NCBI GenBank assembly: GCA_025934595.1
Contig: JAICXU010000260.1
Location: 1 to 5,651 of the forward strand
From: Polyangiaceae bacterium
GTDB taxonomy: Bacteria > Myxococcota_A > Polyangia > Polyangiales > Polyangiaceae
DNA: 5,651 nt
Reading direction: 5' to 3'
Below the pieces are notes generated by a model. That model saw only the letters and a list, made by a program, of their open reading frames with translations, had not been told where the DNA came from and did not search any database. The position numbers were made by a program, and so were the translations under genes. This document shows positions 1-5,651 of this stretch, piece after piece (within the stretch, counting starts at the first letter, position 1; every line of letters starts with the position of its first letter).

Positions 1-12
1 TATTCGCCACGG

Positions 13-24
13 ATAGTGCACTAT
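13..24. promoter_or_regulatory. Palindromic operator, candidate BoxR/BzdR-type site
   Basis: ATAGTGCACTAT is a perfect 12-bp palindrome with TGCA at its centre, 44 nt upstream of the boxC start. Its right arm overlaps the -10 hexamer at 22-27, so a bound protein would block RNA polymerase. From memory, the BzdR and BoxR repressors of benzoyl-CoA pathways recognise sites built on TGCA and are released by benzoyl-CoA. The palindrome and its position are seen directly. The identity of the binding protein is inferred, because no regulator gene of that family lies in the window. A TetR- or MarR-type repressor is an alternative. Confidence 0.6.
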
Positions 25-27
25 ACT
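22..27 (+). promoter_or_regulatory. -10 box of the boxCB promoter
   Basis: TATACT matches the sigma-70 consensus TATAAT at five of six positions and lies in an AT-rich island within GC-rich DNA. Initiation would fall near 33-35, giving a leader of about 34 nt before boxC. With a 17-bp spacer the -35 box would straddle the left edge of the window, so it cannot be judged. Confidence 0.55.
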
Positions 28-53
28 ACTTGCTGACGCGGCTGTCCCGTCGT

Positions 54-65
54 AAGGGAAAAGGA
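54..65 (+). promoter_or_regulatory. Shine-Dalgarno region of boxC
   Basis: Two purine-rich blocks precede the start codon: AAGGG at 54-58 (9 nt spacing) and AAGGA at 61-65 (2 nt spacing). The first has the more usual spacing. Together they support the ATG at 68 as the start. Confidence 0.6.
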
Positions 66-67
66 CG

Positions 68-1741
<1,674 letters not shown>

Positions 1742-1743
1742 TC

Positions 1744-3177
1744 ATGAGCACGGTCGTCAATGACGAGAAGATTCCGAACAACGTCAACCTCGCGGGCGAC
1801 AAGAAATTGCAGCGCGCGCTCGAAGCGTGGCAGCCGAATTTCATCAACTGGTGGAAAGAGATGGGTCCGTACGGCTTTCAAGCCGACGACGTGTATCTCC
1901 GCACCGCGATCGCGGTCGGCCAGGAAGGCTGGGCGCACTTCGATTACGTGAAGATGCCCGATTACCGTTGGGGCATTTTTCTCGCCGATCCGGTGGCGGA
2001 TCGCAAAATCGGATTTGGCGACTGTTACGGCGACCCCGTCTGGCAGGAAGTGCCGGGCGAGCATCGCAACACGCTCCGCCGTTTGATCGTCACGCAGGGC
2101 GACACCGAGCCCGCGAGCGTCGAGCAGCAGCGCCTGCTCGGGCACTCCTGCCCTTCCGTGTATGATCTCCGTAATTTGTTCCAGGTGAACGTCGAAGAAG
2201 GACGTCACCTCTGGGCGATGGTCTACCTCCTGCAGTCGTACTTCGGACGCGACGGTCGTGAAGAGGCCGAGGCGCTCCTCGAGCGACGAAGCGGCGACGA
2301 GAACAAGCCGCGCATTTTGGGCGCATTCAACGAGCCTTGCACCGATTGGCTCTCGTTCTTCATGTTCACGTTCTTCACCGATCGCGACGGCAAGTTCCAG
2401 CTCCTCGCGCTCGCCGAGAGCGCGTTCGATCCCTTGTCACGCACGACGCGCTTCATGCTCACCGAAGAAGCGCATCACATGTTCGTCGGCGAGACGGGCG
2501 TCGGCCGGGTCGTCGAGCGCACCGCGCACGTGATGAAGGAGAGCGGAAAAGATCATCCCGACGACGTGCGAAAGCTCGGCGCGATCGATCTACCGACGAT
2601 GCAGAAATATTTGAACCTCTGGTACTCGCTCTCGCTCGATCTCTTCGGCGGCGAGGTCAGCTCCAACGCAGCGAGCTTCTTCGCGACCGGCGTGAAAGGT
2701 CGCGCGAAGGAAGATCAGTACGAGGATCACAAGGCGCTCGAAGGCACGTATCGCGTCGCGCAGGTGAAAGACGGCAAGCTCGTCGAAGAGGACGTCGCGC
2801 TCCGCACCGCGATGAACGAAGTGCTCCGCGACGATTACGTCACCGACTGCCAGCGCGGCGTCGACAAATGGAACCGGTCGCTCGAAGCGCAGGGCATCTC
2901 GTTCAAGCTGACGTTGCCGCACCGCCGCTTTCATCGTCACATCGGCCTCTACGCGAATCTTTTTTGCGACCCGGCGGGAAACCTCGTCGGCAAAGAGACC
3001 TTCGACGCGAAACGAGACGAATGGCTGCCGAGCGAAGCCGACAAGACGTTCGTGAAGAGCCTCATGCAGAAGCCCATCTACGATCCGAAACAGATGGCGA
3101 GCTGGATCGCCGCGCCGCGCATCGGCATCAAAGGTCGCCCCGTCGACTTCGAATACGTGCGCCACGGCGACGTGTGA
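1744..3177 (+). CDS. boxB: Benzoyl-CoA 2,3-epoxidase, oxygenase component BoxB
   Basis: BoxB is the di-iron oxygenase that, with the NADPH-dependent reductase BoxA, converts benzoyl-CoA and O2 to 2,3-epoxybenzoyl-CoA, the substrate of BoxC. The 477 aa length is normal for the family. The N-terminus (MSTVVNDEKIPNNVNLAGD) and the segments GWAHFDYVKMPDYRWG (62-77) and PHRRFHRHIGLYANL (392-406) are typical of BoxB. The di-iron signature is visible as VEEGRH (150-155, ExxH) and EEAHH (241-245, ExxH). As I recall, the Azoarcus evansii iron ligands are E120, E150, H153, D211, E240 and H243. With an offset of 2 these correspond to E122, E152, H155, D213, E242 and H245, and all six are present here. 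The gene begins 2 nt after boxC and is very likely cotranscribed and translationally coupled. No BoxA is encoded next to it, so its electron donor must come from elsewhere in the genome. Confidence 0.96.
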   Translation: MSTVVNDEKIPNNVNLAGDKKLQRALEAWQPNFINWWKEMGPYGFQADDVYLRTAIAVGQEGWAHFDYVKMPDYRWGIFLADPVADRKIGFGDCYGDPVWQEVPGEHRNTLRRLIVTQGDTEPASVEQQRLLGHSCPSVYDLRNLFQVNVEEGRHLWAMVYLLQSYFGRDGREEAEALLERRSGDENKPRILGAFNEPCTDWLSFFMFTFFTDRDGKFQLLALAESAFDPLSRTTRFMLTEEAHHMFVGETGVGRVVERTAHVMKESGKDHPDDVRKLGAIDLPTMQKYLNLWYSLSLDLFGGEVSSNAASFFATGVKGRAKEDQYEDHKALEGTYRVAQVKDGKLVEEDVALRTAMNEVLRDDYVTDCQRGVDKWNRSLEAQGISFKLTLPHRRFHRHIGLYANLFCDPAGNLVGKETFDAKRDEWLPSEADKTFVKSLMQKPIYDPKQMASWIAAPRIGIKGRPVDFEYVRHGDV

Positions 3178-3206
3178 TGCTTCCGCTGCTGGAGCATCAT
3201 TTCGTC
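3169..3206 (+). terminator. Hairpin at the end of boxB, possible terminator
   Basis: A perfect 7-bp stem, TGATGCT (3175-3181) with AGCATCA (3193-3199), encloses an 11-nt loop whose ends can pair further (CC/GG). GACG (3169-3172) and CGTC (3203-3206) can extend the stem across a small internal loop. The left arm begins with the boxB stop codon. The T tract is only three bases (3200-3202), so intrinsic termination may be weak. The hairpin may instead protect the 3' end of the transcript. Position supports a unit boundary after boxB. Confidence 0.45.
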
Positions 3207-3244
3207 ACATAGTCGCGAAAGGGCACATCGGGATCCGTCGCCTA

Positions 3245-3261
3245 CGCTGAATATTTCAGCG
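3245..3261. repeat. Inverted repeat, first of an adjacent pair
   Basis: CGCTGAA (3245-3251) and TTCAGCG (3255-3261) are perfect 7-bp arms around TAT. The element lies 60-76 nt upstream of the lipoprotein start at 3321 and abuts a second inverted repeat at 3263-3278. It could be a protein-binding site for that gene's promoter or an RNA hairpin. No convincing -35/-10 pair is visible beside it. Confidence 0.45.
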
Positions 3262-3262
3262 G

Positions 3263-3278
3263 GAAATGGCTCCATTTC
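3263..3278. repeat. Inverted repeat, second of an adjacent pair
   Basis: GAAATGG (3263-3269) and CCATTTC (3272-3278) are perfect 7-bp arms separated by only two bases. That spacing is too tight for an RNA stem-loop using the full arms and fits a DNA operator better. It ends 42 nt before the start of the downstream gene and is separated from the previous repeat by one base. Confidence 0.45.
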
Positions 3279-3320
3279 ACGCTGCGCGCCGCGCACGCCG
3301 TTTGCTCGAAGGTGTGCGGT

Positions 3321-5222
3321 ATGGAGAGGACCGAGGCGTTCGCGTTTCGCATCGCATGGGCAGTCGGGCTGTTGTCGTTCGCGGCCGCGTTCGCAGCGTG
3401 CAGCGGGAGCTCGGGCGAGGGCGACAGCGGACTGGGATCCGGCGCGCAGACGGATGCAGGTGCGGGCGGCGGCGGATCGGGTTGGGATGGAGGACGGCTC
3501 GGTGCCGATTCCGGCACGCCGATCGATGCACCTTACTGCACGAACGGCAATCCGACCGCGGTCTACCCCACCGCTCCGGCGAGCGTGGCGATGCTCGGCA
3601 CGTTGCCGAACCTGTCGTTTAACGGCCTCGACGCGAGCTTCGCGCCGAAGAAGGTGACGCTCGGCGATTACTTCGACCCGTGTGCGGCGAAATCGCGCCT
3701 GCTCGTCGTGCGCGTGAGCGCGGGGTGGTGCGGCACGTGCCGCTGGCATGCGGCGCACACTGGCGAGCTCACGGCATTGGACGTCGGACCCCGCCTGCAG
3801 ATTTTGGATCTCTTGATCGCGAACGACGAGAACCTCACACCCAGTATTTCGGATCTCACGGTTTGGAAATCGCGGATCGACGCGCCGCAAGATATCGCGC
3901 TCGATCCGACATTCCAGCTCGCGCCCCTGAACCCGAACGACATGCCGCTGCCGATCTACGTGCTCGTCGACAATCGCACGATGACCGTTCGCAATGTCTT
4001 GAACAATCCGGATCCCGACACCCTCGCGCTCCGTATTCATCAAGAGATCGCCAAGCTCGATCACGTGGACGCGCCGGTCGATTCTCCGCCGCAGACGTTC
4101 GACGGTCTCTTCACGCGCGATCAGTGGGACGAGATGCATGCGATGACGCTGCCGGGCGCGCCGCCGCCGGATCCCACGAATGCCCACGCCGACGATCCCG
4201 CCGCCGCAGCGCTCGGCAAGACGCTGTTTTTCGCGACGGGGCTCTCGCCGTACACGATCTCGTGCGTGAGCTGTCACGATCCGACGAAAGGCTTCGCGGA
4301 CGGATCGGCGCTGCCCTTCGGCGTCGGACAGGGCGTTCGCAACTCACCTTCCGTTCTCCTCGCGAGCTACGCGCCTTGGCAATTCTGGGACGGGCGCGCG
4401 GACTCGATGTGGATGCAAGCGACCGGGCCGATCGAAAATTCGATCGAGTTCGACTCGACGCGCCTCTACGTCGCGCATGCGATCGCGCAGAGCTACGGCG
4501 CGAGCTACACGGCGATCTTCGGCGCGCTGCCGGACATGAGCAACGCGACGCGATTTCCCGCGAACGGAAAGCCGGGCGACGCGAGCTACGACGGCATGGC
4601 GCCCGCCGATCAAGCAGCGGTCACGACGGTCTTCACGAACGTCGGCAAGGTGCTCGAGGCCTACGAGCGAACCTTGCGCGCGTCACCGAACGCTCTCGAT
4701 ACGTACACGGGCGGAAATCTCACCGCGCTCACGGCCGATCAGAAGACCGGTTTGAAGGCGTTCTTCGTCAACGGGTGCGCGCAGTGCCATTGGGGGCCGC
4801 GCATGACAGACGACGCGTTCCACGTGACGCGCGTTCCGACGGGCCGCCCGGATCACGCTGCCGATCGCGGACGCATCGACGGCATTCCGCTGCTCCTCGC
4901 GAGCGGATTCATCGAGACCGGCGCGAACAGCGATTCGAAGACGGATACACACGGGCTCGCGTCGCTCGTGGCGTCACCCGCGACGCTCGGCGCATTCAAG
5001 ACGCCGCCGCTCCGAGGCGTCGTCGACACGGCTCCCTACGGACACGGAGGCACGTTCGCGACCTTGCTGGCTGTCGTGCAGAGCTATGGAACGGGAGGCG
5101 TCGCGCCGTCCGATCCGTCTTCCGTCGGGACGCTCGAGCCTTGGTTGCCGCAATTCGACGCGGCGAATCAGCAAGCGATCGCGAATTTCCTCGCAGTGCT
5201 GACCGCGCCGCACAATCAGTAA
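3321..5222 (+). CDS. Lipoprotein with thioredoxin-like and di-heme cytochrome c peroxidase domains
   Basis: This is a predicted exported redox protein of 633 aa. Residues 1-27 are a lipoprotein signal peptide: a short charged start, a hydrophobic run (11-26), then FAAC with C27 as the lipidated residue. F at -3 of the lipobox is less usual than Leu. Residues 28-70 are a Gly/Ser/Asp-rich tether. Residues about 85-250 are thioredoxin-like: GWCGTC with cysteines 137 and 140, and a likely cis-proline at P211 in LPIYVLVD. Residues about 255-633 are a di-heme cytochrome c peroxidase/MauG-type domain. Its two heme motifs are CVSCH (315-319) and CAQCH (486-490), with FWDGRADS, GPIENSIEF and TPPLRGV...TAPYGHGGTF, all typical of the family. 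The likely role is periplasmic peroxide reduction or oxidation of a partner; the substrate is unknown. GAAGG at 3308-3312 sits 8 nt before this ATG. A GTG at 3312 would add three residues but overlaps that site. The gene is separated from boxB by 143 bp and a hairpin, so it is probably independent of the box genes. Confidence 0.88.
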   Translation: MERTEAFAFRIAWAVGLLSFAAAFAACSGSSGEGDSGLGSGAQTDAGAGGGGSGWDGGRLGADSGTPIDAPYCTNGNPTAVYPTAPASVAMLGTLPNLSFNGLDASFAPKKVTLGDYFDPCAAKSRLLVVRVSAGWCGTCRWHAAHTGELTALDVGPRLQILDLLIANDENLTPSISDLTVWKSRIDAPQDIALDPTFQLAPLNPNDMPLPIYVLVDNRTMTVRNVLNNPDPDTLALRIHQEIAKLDHVDAPVDSPPQTFDGLFTRDQWDEMHAMTLPGAPPPDPTNAHADDPAAAALGKTLFFATGLSPYTISCVSCHDPTKGFADGSALPFGVGQGVRNSPSVLLASYAPWQFWDGRADSMWMQATGPIENSIEFDSTRLYVAHAIAQSYGASYTAIFGALPDMSNATRFPANGKPGDASYDGMAPADQAAVTTVFTNVGKVLEAYERTLRASPNALDTYTGGNLTALTADQKTGLKAFFVNGCAQCHWGPRMTDDAFHVTRVPTGRPDHAADRGRIDGIPLLLASGFIETGANSDSKTDTHGLASLVASPATLGAFKTPPLRGVVDTAPYGHGGTFATLLAVVQSYGTGGVAPSDPSSVGTLEPWLPQFDAANQQAIANFLAVLTAPHNQ

Positions 5223-5329
5223 GCCGCGAGCGCCGTCTTCACCGCATCGAGATCGCCGGCGCCGCCGTCTCCGGACCAAAGCGCGAACGTGGATCACGTG
5301 TCGGCCGCCAGGTACGGGCCACAGGCGTG
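5216..5329 (-). pseudogene. Possible remnant of the 3' end of a minus-strand gene
   Basis: Read on the minus strand, 5219-5293 encodes STFALWSGDGG, then AGDLDAVKTALAAY, followed by a TGA at 5216-5218. The codons are strongly G/C-ending and the ending resembles a normal amphipathic C-terminal helix. In the same frame, upstream of a TGA at 5294-5296, the reading continues HACGPYLAADT. One nonsense change (for example TGG to TGA) would therefore join two coding-like pieces. Beyond about 5330 the DNA becomes AT-richer and no longer looks coding. Its stop overlaps the end of the lipoprotein gene by 7 bp in convergent orientation. I do not recognise the family, and the stretch is short enough that chance is a real alternative. 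Confidence 0.3.
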
Positions 5330-5331
5330 TG

Positions 5332-5348
5332 TTGAATTTTGATAGACT
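5332..5348 (+). promoter_or_regulatory. Candidate promoter of the gene starting at 5410
   Basis: TTGAATTTTGATAGACT is an AT-rich island in otherwise GC-rich DNA. TAGACT (5343-5348) matches the -10 consensus at four of six positions. Initiation there would leave a leader of about 55 nt. TTGAAT resembles a -35 box but is too close to pair with TAGACT, and no -10 lies 17 bp after it. The call rests mainly on base composition and position. Confidence 0.3.
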
Positions 5349-5409
5349 GTCTGTCGCTCGCGTCTCGGATTGTCACGATCCGCAGCGGGATGTACGGTCG
5401 CTTCCACAG

Positions 5410-5651
5410 ATGGCCCGCGTAAAGAGCAAGGTCAGCGTCGTCGAGGCGACCTACATCCCTGCAGCGTCCGACAGCGCGTGGTTGCACGAAATCACGACCG
5501 CCGCGGCGCCCCTCATCTCCGATGGGCTCGGGGCGATGGCTTGCATCTATTACGGCGCGCGAGGACCGCTTCGCGGCGGGGCTTACGCGACCGTCGACCT
5601 CGCGGTCTCGCCCGATTTGTTTCTCGAGGCGCTCGAGCTCCAGGAGCCTGA
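5410..5651 (+). CDS. Partial hypothetical protein, N-terminal 80 residues
   Basis: The frame from the ATG at 5410 stays open to the right edge, giving 80 complete codons that begin MARVKSKVSVVEATYIPA and end in the middle of LEALELQEP. Codons are strongly G/C-ending and the composition is that of a soluble globular protein: no signal peptide, membrane segment or known catalytic motif is visible. The segment resembles the N-termini I associate with a common myxobacterial family that carries a C-terminal LuxR-type helix-turn-helix. The part that would prove this lies outside the window. No strong ribosome binding site precedes the ATG, and an in-frame GTG at 5329 is a possible earlier start. 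The MARVKS start and the promoter-like DNA at 5332-5348 favour 5410. Confidence 0.6.
   Translation, partial: MARVKSKVSVVEATYIPAASDSAWLHEITTAAAPLISDGLGAMACIYYGARGPLRGGAYATVDLAVSPDLFLEALELQEP

Noticed and set aside
3078..4277. 399-codon minus-strand open frame
   Set aside because: It is antisense to boxB and the lipoprotein gene, crosses the intergenic region and has no recognisable motif; it is a GC-rich shadow.
5223..5274. GC-rich complementary segments after the lipoprotein gene as a terminator
   Set aside because: Short GCGCCG/CGGCGC pairs exist, but with a long loop and no T tract; such pairs are common in GC-rich DNA.
3680..5335. 551-codon plus-strand open frame inside the lipoprotein gene
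   Set aside because: The product is Arg-rich low-complexity translation of a shifted frame in GC-rich DNA; the overlapping frame has recognisable thioredoxin and heme motifs.
5239..5487. 82-codon minus-strand open frame
   Set aside because: It runs through the AT-rich promoter-like segment and into the start of the 5410 gene, and uses a different frame from the coding-like remnant at 5216-5329.
5370..5651. 93-codon plus-strand open frame at the right edge
   Set aside because: The Arg-rich product and poor composition mark it as the shifted-frame shadow of the gene starting at 5410.

Overview
The window is GC-rich (roughly mid-60s percent by eye) with a strong G/C bias at third codon positions. 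It contains a two-gene aerobic benzoyl-CoA degradation unit (boxC-boxB), one large secreted redox lipoprotein, and the start of a fourth gene. The Gly/Ser/Asp-rich linker after the lipoprotein signal, the multidomain di-heme peroxidase and the style of the last gene's N-terminus suggest a myxobacterium-like organism (order Polyangiales or similar). That placement is an inference from style, not from a phylogenetic marker.

Positions 1-67 are a compact control region. A perfect 12-bp palindrome with a TGCA core overlaps a near-consensus -10 box (TATACT), and a Shine-Dalgarno stretch follows. This is the layout expected of a repressed promoter. TGCA is, from memory, the core recognised by the benzoyl-CoA-responsive regulators BzdR/BoxR, so a BoxR-type repressor is a good candidate.

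Positions 68-3177 encode BoxC (557 aa), then BoxB (477 aa), only 2 nt apart, with the boxB ribosome binding site inside the end of boxC. BoxB is the di-iron epoxidase that forms 2,3-epoxybenzoyl-CoA. BoxC is the crotonase-fold enzyme that hydrolytically opens the ring to 3,4-dehydroadipyl-CoA semialdehyde and formate. Recalled active-site residues of both families are present at a constant offset. The reductase BoxA, the semialdehyde dehydrogenase BoxD and the benzoate-CoA ligase are not in the window. A hairpin that includes the boxB stop codon probably ends the unit.

Positions 3178-3320 are intergenic and hold two adjacent palindromes. They precede an unrelated gene (3321-5222) for a predicted lipoprotein that fuses a thioredoxin-like domain with a CGTC site to a di-heme cytochrome c peroxidase/MauG-type domain.

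Positions 5223-5409 contain a short minus-strand stretch that reads like the decayed C-terminus of a gene, then an AT-richer promoter-like segment. A fourth gene starts at 5410 and runs off the right edge.
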